Source: Gadus chalcogrammus (lineage: Eukaryota; Chordata; Actinopteri; Gadiformes; Gadidae). From it: DNA of 64,000 nucleotides. The notes under the pieces are model-generated. The model was not told the DNA's origin. It saw nothing but the letters and a program-made list of their open reading frames with translations, and did not search any database. Shown here piece after piece: positions 20,871 through 33,600 of this stretch. A program made the position numbers and the translations under genes. Numbering within the stretch: position 1 is the stretch's first letter; each line of letters begins with the position of its first letter. The DNA lies in the NCBI RefSeq assembly GCF_026213295.1, contig NC_079418.1, positions 2,417,887-2,481,886 of the forward strand, read 5' to 3'.

Positions 20871-21926
20871 TGTTACGCCTCGTCCCGCTACTCGGTCCAA
20901 CACCCACCTCTAGCGGCGGCAGGGCGTAACGGATTCCTCTTCCCTCAATCTGCAATCTACGTTCCCTATTTCAGTCGGGGATCCCCAGTCTGCCGGCCCA
21001 AGTTCGTCATACACTTCCAGCAAGTTCGTATCGTCTTACCCGCTCTATTACCAAGTCCTGCTCGAATTCCCTGTCCCTCTAGTAATCCCATTTCCCCTTC
21101 TCTAGTTCTCCCGCCACCTGCCTGTCTACCCGCTACCGGACCTCCGCCTGCCTGACTACCCGATCCTCACCTAGCCCCCACCAGCACGATCGCCCTCCCG
21201 GTTCCAGACCCCCGCCTGCCTGACTACCCGTCCACCGTCTAGCCCGTGACCACCTGATTGCCAGCCCGTTACCAGACCCCCGCCCGCCTGACTTCCCGAA
21301 CGCTCTTCGAATAAATTCCTTTGCCTTTACCCTGTCTCCGCCTCCCTGCGTCCTGCACTTGGGTCCCAGCTACCCGTACCGTATTGCCGCTTTTCCACTG
21401 CATGGTACCAGCTCGACACGACTCGACTCGACTCGACTCAGCTCGCATTTTTTGCGTTTCCACCGCGATCTAGTACCTCAAGTGGCTGCTTTTTCTAGTA
21501 CCGCCTCGCTCTAGGTTCCAAGCGGCTGAGCCGATACTAAAAGGTGACGTCGGCAGACGGCCGGCCACTGATTGGCCAGAGAGTGTGACGAAGTCACGAG
21601 AGCGACATGGCAACCATGCTGGTAACAGCCATAGCAGCGCCGCAGCCAACATATTCCACTTCTTCAACATGCCAGCTAATAATACGAACACGAATACCAT
21701 CGCATCGATGTTCTCCATTGTTGTTATGTGGGTTCTGTCCATGTGTGGGTTACGTAGGTGTTGTTTGCGTCGCGTACAAAAATACGTCACGGCCCTTTCG
21801 CGCAGCCGACCCCGCCCACGTCCCGGAGGTACTATTTGCGGTGGAAAAGCACCCGCGCTGCTACCGAGTCGTGTCGTGTCGAGTTGTGTCGTGTCGAGCT
21901 ACATGTGCGGTGGAAAAGCGGCAACA
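20871..21926 (+). repeat. 3' LTR of gypsy element, interrupted
   Basis: The LTR proper is 20871-21383 plus ACA at 21924-21926, with a MITE inserted three bases before its end. It is shorter than the 5' LTR because it lacks the 78-bp duplication. Confidence 0.82.
21384..21923. mobile_element. MITE inside the 3' LTR end
   Basis: 540 bp with long imperfect inverted ends starting TTGCCGCTTTTCCAC, followed by AGCTCGACACGACTCG-type repeats on both sides. It separates CCGTA from ACA of the LTR terminus. I could not find a duplication, so the superfamily is unassigned. Confidence 0.7.
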
Positions 21927-23149
21927 CTCTCCCTCTTTCTCGGGAATTGTATGTACTACCTTGGGGAGAATGGCCTTTCAATGAGGGTGATCCTCACTGA
22001 GAAGGAGAAGGATGAGGTGCTGACAGAAGTCCATGCTGGCCACTTTGGAGTCAAGAGGATGCTGGACAAGATCAACCAACGCTTCTACTGGAAGGGAATT
22101 ACCAGAGATGTTAAGGAATGGGCAAGTGATCAATTTGTTCAAGTTGTGTTTGATCCAGATCAGCTCTAATATTTCCTGTGATACGCTGAGGCACATGAGA
22201 TTTAACACTAGGAACGCCGGGCCATTTTTACTTACTACTAGCGCCACAAGAGTGGTCAAATGACCCCTATGTCATTTGAATGAGAGAATAATTTCTAGTG
22301 ATTGCCTTATATAAGTAATTGTTCATTCAAACTACTGTGACACGCAAAGAACATCACCTCTACTCTAGAGCATATTATTAAATCTGCTCCTTGTGTTGGA
22401 AAGGTGAAAACCAGTATGTCATGCCAGAGGTTTGAGCAAGTGAAAACGGAGGCACCAGAGTTGAAGCCCATCAAACCAAATTCACCATGGCATATGATTG
22501 GTGAGATATCTTGCTTTTGGGTTCTGTGAAATGGCTACAACCTCTCAAAGTCATAGTTTAATTTGTATTATTTTCTTAATGTACTGTATTGCCATTTCTA
22601 CCTCTCTAACGTCATGGCCTGTGGGTATGTGTTTATTTCTGTCCCTACTCTAGGTGTTGACCTAATTGGACCATTCAAAGCCTCAAAGAATGGGAACCGC
22701 TTCTGTCTGACAGCAACTGACTTCTTCACCAAGTGGGTGGAGGCCAGGCCCATCAAGAACAAGACTGCAACTGCCACATCACAGGTGTGTAAATCATAGC
22801 AACATTTGCAGCGTAGCCACATATTGTGAATGCAGAATGTTGTTACAACTGACAGAAAGGTTTGGCGGGGGGATGGAGAATGATTTTAGCTTCTTTTGAC
22901 AGGCTATGATGGACATTTTCTACACCCATGGGGCTCCTGAGGTCATCTTGACAGATGAGACCAGGGTCGTGAATTCTGGAACAAGGTGGAGTATTTACAC
23001 ATATAGATGTGTCATTTAACAGTGATTGATTAACACTGGCAAACAAGAAACCTAATAACTGTTGAATTCCTTAATTCAGGTAAACAAGTCTCTGTTTGAG
23101 GAGTTTGGTGTCAAGCACAGAATCACATCAGCATACCATCCTCAGGTAT

Positions 23150-23374
23150 AGTGTATATTATGTATGGGATAATGTACAGTGAGACGGACATTATTGAGAA
23201 ATTAACCCCAACAGGGTGATGCAGGACCCCGACTGGAATATGATCAGAACGGCATCCATAGCAAAAGTCTGTTAATCATAGCAGCGGTCTGCTATACAGA
23301 AATAACAGACCGTAGAATGCCCTAATTGACCAATCAGAATCGAATATTCAACAAAGCTGTGTAATAGCGTCCTG
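23150..23374. repeat. Unclassified repeat fragment
   Basis: No coding potential. Contains GACCAATCAGAATCGAATATTCAA-type sequence and an imperfect inverted pair around AGTCTGTTA/TAACAGACC. It resembles the end of a dispersed fish repeat but I cannot name it. Confidence 0.3.
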
Positions 23375-24360
23375 ATGTAGGAGTCTTTATTTTCCCTCTC
23401 CCATCTGGAAAGTAAAGACTCCTACATCAGGACTCTCTTTGTGGATTACAGCTCCGCCTTCAATACAGTCATCCCCCACAAACTCACCGACAAACTGTCT
23501 ACACTAGGTCTGCACCCCACCATCTGTGACTGGCTCCAGGACTTTCTGACTGGCAGGCCCCAATCTGTCAGGATTGGAAATAGGACTTCAGCCAGCATCA
23601 TCACAAACATTGGCACGCCACAGGGCTGCGTGCTCAGCCCCATCCTCTACACCCTGTTCACTCATGACTGTGTCGCCTCCCACATAGACAACACCATCCT
23701 GAAGTTTGCGGACGACACCGCAGTGATAGGACGCATCACGGGCGGGGACGAAGCGGCCTACAGGAGGGAGGTGGCCAGTCTGGTGTCATGGTGTGAGGAC
23801 AATAACAGTAGTATATAATACTACCCTGTTTGGACGATTTTTAAAATAAATTGTATAGAGAGGGTTCATTGTTGCCTGTATAGTGAAATGGAATGTGTGT
23901 ATAGTGAATGGAATGTGTGTTATGACGCGTGTGTGTGTATGTGTTTTGGTGTGTGTGGGTGTGTGTGTCTCTGCGGCCTGTAGGGGGCGCAGGGAGGCGG
24001 GTGTATAGAGGGGATTCATTGTTGTCTGTATAGTGAATGGAATGTGTGTTATGACGCATGTGTGTGTGTGTGTGTATGTGTTTTGGTGTGTGTGGGTGTG
24101 TGTGTCTCGGCGGCCTGTAGGGGTCGCGGGGGAGGAGGGGTGTATAGGGGGGATCATTCTCGCCAGTATAATGAAAGGAATGTGATTAGAACATGTGCGT
24201 GCGTGTGGGTGTGTGTGTTGTTAATGTTTTTGTGTTTTGGTGTGTGTGTGTTTGTGGTGGGTGTGTTTTTTCGTAAGGGAGGGGTGGGTGTGGGTGTGTG
24301 TGTGTGTGTGTATTGTAATCAAGTTGTATCGAATATATTTTTCTATGAATCCTCTTAATA
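23375..24360 (+). mobile_element. CR1/L2/Rex1-group LINE fragment
   Basis: 23441-23818 encodes an RT middle segment ([35 protein letters not shown]) of the same family as the fragment at 3074-5033. It then breaks off into a GT-rich tail with two to three diverged copies of a roughly 120-bp unit (23860-24200) and short (TG)n runs. Confidence 0.75.
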
Positions 24361-24696
24361 AGTCAAAGTCATGACGAGTGCATTATTTTGATAGGAAAAA
24401 AAAACACCATAATTATCCGTATAGCGACACATATAGGCCTACGGGATATATCCATATGTGGTAAATATGGGTTCACCAACGGTCCAGAGGGAAACGCGGG
24501 AAGATACGGGCGATAGTTCACATAGACGACTAGTTATTATGAACCTATTAACAACTATTCTATTAATTTCATCAAATAATTGTAGGTGTATTAACTTTGC
24601 TCATTCTCAACGGTATATGGCAAATGACCCCGCGGAGGACGGATGGGGTTGAATCCCTATTGGGTCTATGGGTCTGATCACTCAGGTGGGTGTGGG
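24361..24696. other. No gene seen
   Basis: Low-complexity, AT-leaning sequence between a LINE tail and the tandem duplication. The short open frame at 24458 shows no domain or codon pattern. Confidence 0.4.
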
Positions 24697-25978
24697 CTAT
24701 GAAGGTATTATTGTAGCAAAAGTCTTTAGCACCTGTAACTGCAGAATTTGAATGCGTACACTAAAGTCACAGTAAATTTGAAGTCGTATATATTTATTTT
24801 GCATGTGTACTCTAAAGTCACAAATGTGTAACAGCACATTTGTAGTCGTAAATATTTTTTATACCATTGTAAACACAAAATAGGGTCTACGAGTACGCAA
24901 ATCTGTGTTACAGGTGCACAAATCCTTTTGCTACAATTATTGCAGCGCAGTTGGTGCAAAACACATTCGCACACCCGTGTTTCATAATCGGAGAACATGC
25001 CCAAAAGGTGTGCATTCGTAAACCCAAATTTGAACTAATGCATCAGAAGTTGCACATCTGTGAACGCTATGTTAATTCAGCATTTTAATGAGCGAGCACA
25101 AATCCATTTTACAACTGCTCAAATCTGCTCCTGCAAGTCTCAGCTGTGGGTTTTTTTGCAGGTTGTTTTGCACCACGTCTAGGTGGTAAATGTGTAGCAA
25201 AAGAATTCGTATCCGTAGATGCCAGAGCGTCCGTGAACGGGACAAAATAGTCGCGCCCATAATTTCCTAATCCAATGAAAATCGCCGGCAGGGATGCATT
25301 TCTCAAATTACACTGGGACTATGAAGGTATTATTGTAGCAAAAGTCTTTAGCACCAGTAACTGCAGAATTTGAATGCGTACACTAAAGTCACAGTAAATT
25401 TGAAGTCGTATATATTTATTTTGCATGTGTACTCTAAAGTCACAAATGTGTAACAGTACATTTGTAGTCGTAAATATTTTTTTACACCATTGTAAACACA
25501 AAATAGGGTCTACGAATACACAAATCTGTGTTACAGGTGCACAAATCTTTTTGCTACAATTATTGCAGTGCAGTTGGTGCAAAACACATTCGCACACCCG
25601 TGTTTAATAATCTGAGAACATGCCCAAAAGGTGTGCATTCGTAAACCCAAATTTGAACTAATGCATCAGAAGTTGCACATCTGTGAAAAATGTCCTCATA
25701 AATAAAATGATAAAGAACCCTATGTTAATTCAGCATTTTATTGAGCGAGCACAAATTCGTTTTACAACTGCTCGAATCTGCTCCTGCAAGTCTCAGCTGT
25801 GGGGTTTTTTGCAGGTAGTTTTGCACCATGTCTAGGTGGTAAATGTGTAGCAAAAGTATTCGTATCCGCAGCCGTAGATGCCAGATTTCGTCCGTGGGCG
25901 GGACAAAATAGTTCCGCCCATAATTTCCTAATCGATGAAAATCGCCGGCAGGGATCCATTTCTCAAATTACACTGGGA
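24697..25978. repeat. Tandem duplication of 622/660 bp upstream of HECT gene
   Basis: Unit 1 is 24697-25318 and unit 2 is 25319-25978, both starting CTATGAAGGTATTATTG and ending TTACACTGGGA. Unit 2 has about 38 extra bases near 25690-25725. Each unit contains the MITE described below. The duplication ends just before the presumed 5' UTR exon of the plus-strand HECT gene, so it may have doubled promoter-proximal sequence. Confidence 0.85.
24710..24937. repeat. MITE, two copies by tandem duplication
   Basis: 228 bp with ends ATTGTAGCAAAAG...CACCTGTAAC and GTTACAGGTGC...CTTTTGCTACAAT, about 31-bp inverted arms. The second copy is at 25332-25560 because of the surrounding duplication. Confidence 0.65.
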
Positions 25979-26690
25979 CCCACCGCGTGCCAGCCATCTT
26001 TCCGCGGGATACGTTTCTTTCTGGAGAAGTGAAGAGGGCGTCCGACTGAACAGAGGTGGGTATCCTACATTATGTTAAATGAAATGACTTTGTTCAAGTG
26101 AATTCCCCCCAAAGTATTGCATTAACATGCCGCAAATGTCCTTCAATGTATTTTAATGGTCGCCATAACATAAGTTCAGAAATGTCTTGGATGCTGCGCC
26201 GCCTGTGTGAAGTTGCCCAAAAAAAGATTAAAAAAATAGTTTGAATCGCCCAAATGATTCGAAAATGTTTTAAGCGCTGGTTTGAACCGGTAAAATTACA
26301 ATTTGCTATGCGATTGCCAGATATATAGGCTACTCATGCTTGTCCATTGCGCACTTGACATAGCCTCGGGAGGGTCGCCGCTGCCGCATAGCCTTTGGTA
26401 CTTTTGAATTGGTCTGAAATAATATGCCAGTTTGGCATGCAGCAATCCACCTTGACATGACCAGCGCGAGTTTATCTGAGAAGGCAACCTTATAGTCTGA
26501 AGATATGCTGACCAAATTAATACATTTTATTGTTCTTTTCTCTCCTTCTTTACATAGAGAATGGATCAAGCGTCAGGAAGTTCTCGTGTAAGTTCTTATT
26601 TTGAATGCATAATATACTTCTTGTGCAAGCAACAGGACTTAATAGAAATAGCATGTGTCTCAACAGCAATATAGTGGCTACGGTCTAGTT

Positions 26691-27288
26691 CAGGGATGGG
26701 CAACTGGTGGCCCGCGGGCCGCATGTGGCCCGCATCCTCACTCAGTCAGGCCCGCACATAATTAAAAAAAAAAAAAAAAGAATAATAATTGATCGAGTTA
26801 CAGAAAACTCGGTCAAGAAAGATGAGAAGAATTCATAGAATTCGAAGGCAAACCCATGCGTCTAGTTTTCTTAGAAGCGATATCAGTCATTAAAGATTTC
26901 CACTTAAGTCGCCACTACAACTACTACAACTGCTTGTTGGGTTTGAGTTCATTGAGTTGTTGCACTTAATGTTGGGCCACTGTTTTTCAGTTTTTTGACT
27001 TCATTGAATGATGATGTATGTGAGCCACTGACCATTCATGTGGCTGTTTGAGCATGGAAAACATGAAATGAATGTATGTTGGTTCAATTAACATACCGTA
27101 CATAGGTTCTGGATGATTTTTTAGGTAGTGGCCATCCCAAAAATGCACCAGAATACAGGAAATCTACCAAATTCAAAATTGTGTAGCTTCTCTCAGCTCA
27201 CGTTTAGTTGATGTGTGCAGTCATGTGGCCCTCCGATGGTTATGATGAAAAATGTGGCCCTCTTTATCATGAAAGTTGCCCATCCCTG
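26691..27288 (+). mobile_element. hAT-type MITE, TSD GTCTAGTT
   Basis: 598 bp with ends CAGGGATGGGCAACT / AGTTGCCCATCCCTG and 8-bp duplication GTCTAGTT (26683-26690, 27289-27296). Sits in intron 1 of the HECT gene. A second copy in opposite orientation is at 57942-58565. Confidence 0.92.
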
Positions 27289-28157
27289 GTCTAGTTATAC
27301 CCGTGCGTATGTCCTTTACCAACCCCACTCTCACTCTTTCTATATAGCCTGTGTTTGAAATTTCAAATAATGCTATTGTCCAAATGTACATGACTATCTA
27401 ACCATATCTTTCAAAAAATAGCCTGAAGAACACACTATTGAGGCAGCAGGGAGGAATCTCTTGAGCTGCATCAGGAGCGAGAGGGCCTCACCAGCACCTC
27501 GTGCTGCCCCACAGGTTCCAACTCCTGTTGCCCCACAGGTTCCAGCTCCTGTTGCCCCACTGGCTCCTCAAGCTGTTCGGCAGACATCCCAGATGGCCTT
27601 GCAGAGGTAATTTCAATGCCTTGTCTTTTTATATCCAAATTTACAGTATAAGTGATAGCTTATTATTTAACCTGGGTCCTGCATTAATTTTACTGTCCTC
27701 TGTAGCTAATTTTGAACCTTTACTTGGTTCCGTTGACGGTGAAGTGGGACTTCGGTTGATTATGCGTTGAATTATGCGATCACATAATCACGTTTTTCTG
27801 GAGGGACTGTATATCAGATATAGAGACTATATGGTTCTTTCTATAAGTAGTCTGAGTTCTTGTAAAATGTATTATTAAATATATGCCAAATATCTGTCTA
27901 TGGTTTACTTTAGAAATTTGCCTTTGGTTGCGGCGGGAAAAGGAACCGTAAAAAACAGTTCAACCACCACCGACATCTGTGAAATATATGGAGCTGCAAG
28001 TTTGTCTATTGGAAGGCAACAAAGAGCATGTACCCAAAGATGAAATCGTCCTCCTGCAGGCAGGTCTCGGCAGGAGGACTGTGAACATCTGTGAGAATGC
28101 CGACCATGAAGATGTAAGCTATTAGTTACTATTAATATCATTGACTTTTTTATTGGT

Positions 28158-28216
28158 CGGTCTGTCTGTCTGTCTGTCTGTCTGTCGCCAGATTGTCGTC
28201 CGTCCGTCCGTCCGTA
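28158..28216. repeat. TCTG and TCCG tetranucleotide tracts
   Basis: Short (TCTG)n and (TCCG)n runs in intron 3 of the plus-strand HECT gene. Confidence 0.8.
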
Positions 28217-30573
28217 TAGATTCCATAACTTTGTATCCTATTTTTGGTGTGATTTCAAGCACTATGATTGGAAAAAAATGATTGTTTTAGTGGCTTTACA
28301 ATGTCTACATGACAACTTTAATCTTCTACAGATCAGCAGAGCCCTTCAGGAGGAATACCCCAAAATGAGGGGACTATGTGGAGGGCGGCTTTTAAAAAAG
28401 GGTGCAGGTGAGATGATAATTTCGTTATGTAATTACCTACTGCTCTTCTCCTATGCTAGCTCCTCTGATACTAATATAATGCTCCATTGATGAGTGGTCA
28501 TGGTCACCCCAACCAGCATTGAACCTGGGTTTCAAGTGTACCCAACATGACACTTGATCACATTGCCAGTGCGCCAGGCACAGTATGGTAGACAGACTGA
28601 ATACTCAACTCTAGTGACGAGGCACTCCATACAATTGGACACTTCGAATCTTTCAACAGTCTAATGTACTGCTTTCACTGGTAAGGGTTATGATTTACAA
28701 TGCTTCTGATTCATATCTTTCATATCGCCTGGCAAGAAATCCTTTATTCAAAGTGAAAGCACATGGCATGACACTGTCATGAACGTCAAATACACTTCAT
28801 TAGTATTATGACTGTTGTCATTAAGTGTTATTTGTTTTTTGTTATCCATCAGTCATAAGTATTAATAAAGTGTATTAGAAGTTCATGAACGACGTCATGT
28901 CATAGTTAAGACGGTATCATGGCATCCTTATGTAGGTACCTTCAAGTGAAGTGTAACCAAATGTTTTATTGAAGTGTAATGTTTCTGGTAGTGAAGTTTG
29001 TGTTTCTGGAAACTAAAAGAAAATATATTTTTAAAGACATATTCTATACATTTTTTTGTTTTGGTTGCATCGCGGAATGTATGCTCTGGGATTACCTCGC
29101 ATACATTTTGGAATTTTGTGTGAATTCGCAACTGTTGTCAGATGAGCATACTCCTGGTTTAAGGTTACTGTTGTGGCCAATGACTAATTATTTATTATTT
29201 TTCAAACATTCAGTTATACCGCCACAAATTCATAATTAGCTGCCTTGTACTATTCCTGTCCTGTACAATTTTTGCAGGCCCTCACGCTGCTGATTTTAAC
29301 GTGTTTTTTTTGTGTTTAATTCAGAAACCAGTAATGTTCTTTTGTACCCTGTCAATCAGTTCCCCTTACAAAGTGGTTTGAATTCTAATCTATTAAATTG
29401 TATTCTATTTTGTCAAGGTGGCAGTGGCAAGAGAAAAATTACATCCCTACCCCAGGGGACACAGGGGTACACGGGGAAGATCCTAAAAACATCATCCAAC
29501 AGCGGAAAGTATGTTTTGTATATAGTACCGCTCCAGGAGAGCCTGGATCTGAGACCTTTGGCACATACTGCTGTGGAATTCCATAAGATGCCAAAACACC
29601 CCTGCATGGCATGTAGGAGTGAGATTCCCCTTCCGCTCCTTCCACACCATATCAAATTATGCAATGTAAGTCTTTTTTTTTTGTGTTGTTTTTACACTTA
29701 CATATGCCGCGTTACGCTATGGTGCAAAGTCCTTTTTACTTTTGTATTATTTCAGAAAGATGAGCCCGACCTTATTGATGACGATGACGAAGACGACGCC
29801 GAAGACACAGCAGCCGCCAAAGACGTTAATGATGACGTCATTGCCATGGTAAGCTTCCACTGATGTTTTAGTTTCATACGTAATAATACAATTCAGGAAA
29901 ATAATACAAATCGTTGTTTGATTGCAATACATCAGCATTACTGGCAACATTACTTTGTTTAATCATATACTTATTTATGACCCTTTGTCTCTTAGCAATC
30001 ATGTCCAATTTGTGGGCAGGACTTTGCTGTTGACTACTTGCCTACTCATGCAGCATGGTGTGATGAAAGGTATTGAAGGCTGGGGTACGAGAAATGTCAT
30101 GATTCAGTGTATGGCTTTGCCCATGTAATTGTACATTTTACTGTATTTCTGTGTCGCTTTTTGGGTTGTTTATTGAGGTTCTATGTGGTTGCATGTTTCC
30201 TACAATTGATGTAACAATACAAGAAAATTTGGATGATAACAATATCATTGACATTCCACGTTTCTTGATACCTAATCGATATCCTAGCTTTTAGTGTCAA
30301 GTGTCATGTAGCTGTAAATTACATTGATTGAAATTGCCAGAAAAGATTTAGAGGATCCACGTAGCATCTGAAGTATTACATATAAACAAAACACGCTACC
30401 CACCGTATTTTAATGCTTTGAATACTTAGAAAAGCATAGCAATCTTTATGAATGTTGGTATTGGTACTTTTTTCCTTAGTATCGGGTCTTGTGACATCCC
30501 TAGAGTGCACATTTATTTATACTTTACCATTTATCTCTACATGATAACGCCAATGCCTTCATGCTCCACCCAG

Positions 30574-30676
30574 CCTCAACTCCAGGACAGAGCTGAAGGA
30601 GTGCAGGACAGAGCTGAAGGAGTGCAGGACAGAGCTGAAGGAGTGCAGGACAGACCTGAAGGAGTGGATGATGGTG
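30574..30676 (+). repeat. In-frame 21-bp minisatellite in HECT exon 8
   Basis: Four copies of a 21-bp unit encoding the heptad QDRAEGV (last copy QDRPEGV). The repeat length is a multiple of three, so the frame is kept. The unit is charged and probably unstructured or coiled. Confidence 0.85.
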
Positions 30677-33600
30677 GTGAGATACATTTTTCTACATTTT
30701 ACAGTTTCAGTGAATATGATTTACCCCAATGTAGAAGTGCTATGAATCTATTTTTTTCTTCCATTGTCAGCCTGGAGGAACATTGCTGATGTTGGTATGG
30801 CGGCTGATCATTTCAGACAGGCACTTTTGGTGTCCAAAGAAGACGAGCAAAATTTAAAGGTCAAACTGGACATGGCCGAAGATGAGGTGGACAGAGAAGG
30901 CCAGATAATTAACTTTTACAAGACCCCAAACATTGACTGGGCAAGACCTTTTCATGCCAAATTACAAGGTACAGTCAGAATCAGAATGTGTTTTATTGTA
31001 ATTGCATCTAAAATACACAAAATTGGAGCACTACATTGAAAACACATACTCACAATAAAAGCAGTCAAGGGTTGATATAGATAGAATTGAATGCCTTTAG
31101 AGACCTTTAGTTGCCGTAGACAGACAAAGTCATTTGTTGATATCTGAAAATTCCCCTACATTGTCAATGTTCCGCCCCATCCCAATGGCTAAAAACAGGG
31201 ATAACAATAATGAACAATTGACCCATTTTGGTAAGCATGGCACACTGGTTTGGGCCAGACGTTTCAACATTGTAACACCCATCTCAAAAGCTCTGGGAGC
31301 TGAATGATCTGAGAATCACTCATGAAACGAGTGAAAAAGGGATAATTTACAGACTTTAGAAGAATGGAAGATGTGCATGGCCTGCAGGAAAGCTCACTTC
31401 TAATTACATTTGTTGCCAAGGACGAGGACTGTCCTATTTATAAAACTAATCCTTGTGTTTTCAGGGGATGTAGCTATTGGAGATGGGGTGGCAAGGCACT
31501 TCCTGAGCCTGGTCATCCACAAGCTCAAGCATGGCTTTGCTATCGATGTTGGTAAGTTCAAGGTTCTCTAGAAGAGTTTGCATTTGTTGGTATCTTGCGA
31601 GGATTTCATGGTTCAGTAATAATTGGTTTTAATGTGTAATGCATTAATTCATTTGAAATGTAATATCTTCCCCCATATTCTCTGCATGCCAAAGAGAACT
31701 TGTTTTTCTGGATTGACCCAATGATATATAAAAGTATCAGTAAACACTGGCCTTCTGTATGTTTTTTTTTCTTTAGGAAACTCATGTGGTGCCATGCTTT
31801 TTGAGGGCCAGTCGGATCACCTTGTCCCCTCTTCTTCAAAGATATTTATGCAAAATGACATGTTCATAATGGCTGGGCGGATGATAGGGCATGCCTTTCT
31901 TCATAGTGGCCCGCGCCTGACAGGCCTTAGCCCGGCGTGCTACATGTTTTGGCTGGTGGCACCCCACAAACGGCCACCATTGCCCTTGAAGACATTAATG
32001 ACATTGATGTTCGAGAAACCATTGGACCAGTAAGTAAAGGGGAGTGCACAATGAATACATTGGTTTACTGTTGTCAGGTCTTTACTGTGCTGGCAAATGC
32101 CAGAGTGCTTGTCAATCTTATTTGAGATACACAGTGTGTTTGGAGAAGTCAACTGAACATCGAGGGACCAATTTGTAATACATTGATATAAAATGTTGCT
32201 GACTTCATACTTTTTCTGTCCAAGCTTTATGAAGTCTGTGAGAACAACAATGGGAACCTCACAACTCTATCTGTGGAGCAAAGGGATGCCATAAATAAAC
32301 TCGCTGTGGAAATGGACTACTCCATTTTGAAAGAGACCAACCGCTGTTGGCTGCTGCATAATCTCCTTCAGGATGCAGTAAGTCCACATTTACAGCAATG
32401 TTGTACAGCACTGTATGTATGAACCTAATTTAGACTTGTGTATACATCTTCGGACACTGGTCTTTGATACGTTTGCAGTTGTCTGGAGTATAACACTATG
32501 TATACCACTATGTATCTTAAGTATCTGCACCAGCATAATCATGGTGTCCAAATAGTCTATCCACCAAGCAAACTGATATTTAAATCCAAATGGTTTTGTA
32601 GAGCTGGTCAAAGTTCACCCCCATATCCTCAAGCAGGTGTTGCGAAACGTGAATGCACATGCACAGTCGTTCCTAATGGAAAGATCATTATGGACAGCGA
32701 TTCTAGGTTCAGCACAGATGGGCCGTACGGTGAAAATTAGAAAATTTACATCATCCGGGTAGTCCTTATCTGAGTGGATTACTTTTAAGGTTAGCCATTT
32801 ATGTTACAGCAATCTGAACCAGTCTAGATTTAAAGTTCCTTTGACATGCTGATTTTTTTGGTGCTTTTACATAGGCCTTAGTGGTCCCCTAATACTGTAT
32901 CTGAAGTCTCTTTGCATGCAAGGTTGGTGCGTGGTTGTAGAAGCATAACCGAATCTTAAGCCTTTCCAGGAACACCAAGATGGAAATGCCCCTATAACTT
33001 TTCAAATGTTTGCTAATGTAATATATTTTCCAGAGCCCAGCAGGATTTTCACGCTGTGCTGTATTGTATGTTGATATGAGCCTGGATTTGTTTCCACTAT
33101 GAGTGCATTAGCAGTTCATCATGCAAAACATAACAGTGATTCTAAGTCAGATGTTCCTAAATGCAGTTAATGCTTCTGAATGACTGTTGAATATGTAGGG
33201 AAAATGTCTTAACCTACGGTTCCTCTCGTACTGAGCAGTATTAAAACATATCAGTTGGGTAAAAACAACCTGTCTCAGGACGGTCTAGGGTGAGGGTGCG
33301 TCATCCAAAAGCATTAAGCCTTCACAAACTCTTATCTTTTAAGGTTTTTGGACGGATTAAAGAACAGCTGAAGCAGATCAAGCAAGGTCTGAAAGAGACC
33401 TATGTTCTGGACTTGTTGGAGGCAAGACCTGATGCCATCACACAAGTGTTCCCATCCGAGGCCGAGGCTACCTGCAGTCCCGAGGTAATAACTCTTATTT
33501 TCCTACTCATATGTAATATTACAATTACTATTTCATTACGGATGTATTAAGTGCTAATAACAAAATCTAAACGGTAGTAAGTAATGCTCATTCTGTTTTC

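Larger units (their letters stand above)
17045..21926 (+). mobile_element. Ty3/gypsy retrotransposon, internally deleted, TSD CTCTC
   Basis: LTRs begin TGTTACGCCTCG and end CCGTAACA. A 5-bp duplication CTCTC flanks the whole (17040-17044, 21927-21931). The internal part has gag (19014-19967), protease (to 20314), the start of RT and then an abrupt junction near 20690 into a chromodomain-like C-terminus. Most of RT, RNase H and integrase is absent. A polypurine tract GAGGGGGGGGTAC precedes the 3' LTR. Both LTRs carry secondary insertions. Confidence 0.88.
16829..23145 (+). pseudogene. Ginger-like (gypsy-integrase-related) transposase gene, intron-containing
   Basis: Exon pieces: 16829-16901 (ends KKFTLKG), about 21942-22120 (H-x3-H zinc-binding region: VHAGHFGVKRMLDKI, FYWKGI, DVKEW), about 22404-22500 (CQRFEQVKTEAPELK), 22654-22784 (first Asp in GVDLIGPF; TDFFTKWVEA), 22913-22985 (ILTD, second Asp, then a 2-base insertion that breaks GREFWNK) and 23080-23145 (FGVKHRITSAYHPQ). 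Exons are bounded by GT...AG sites. The integrase resembles that of gypsy retroelements, but the spliced structure points to a Ginger1-type DNA transposon or a domesticated integrase rather than a retroelement. A complete gypsy insertion lies between exons 1 and 2. The third catalytic residue region was not found. Confidence 0.65.

Noticed and set aside
24458..24652. Short frame starting MVNMGSPTVQ
   Set aside because: No domain, no splice context and no repeat match.
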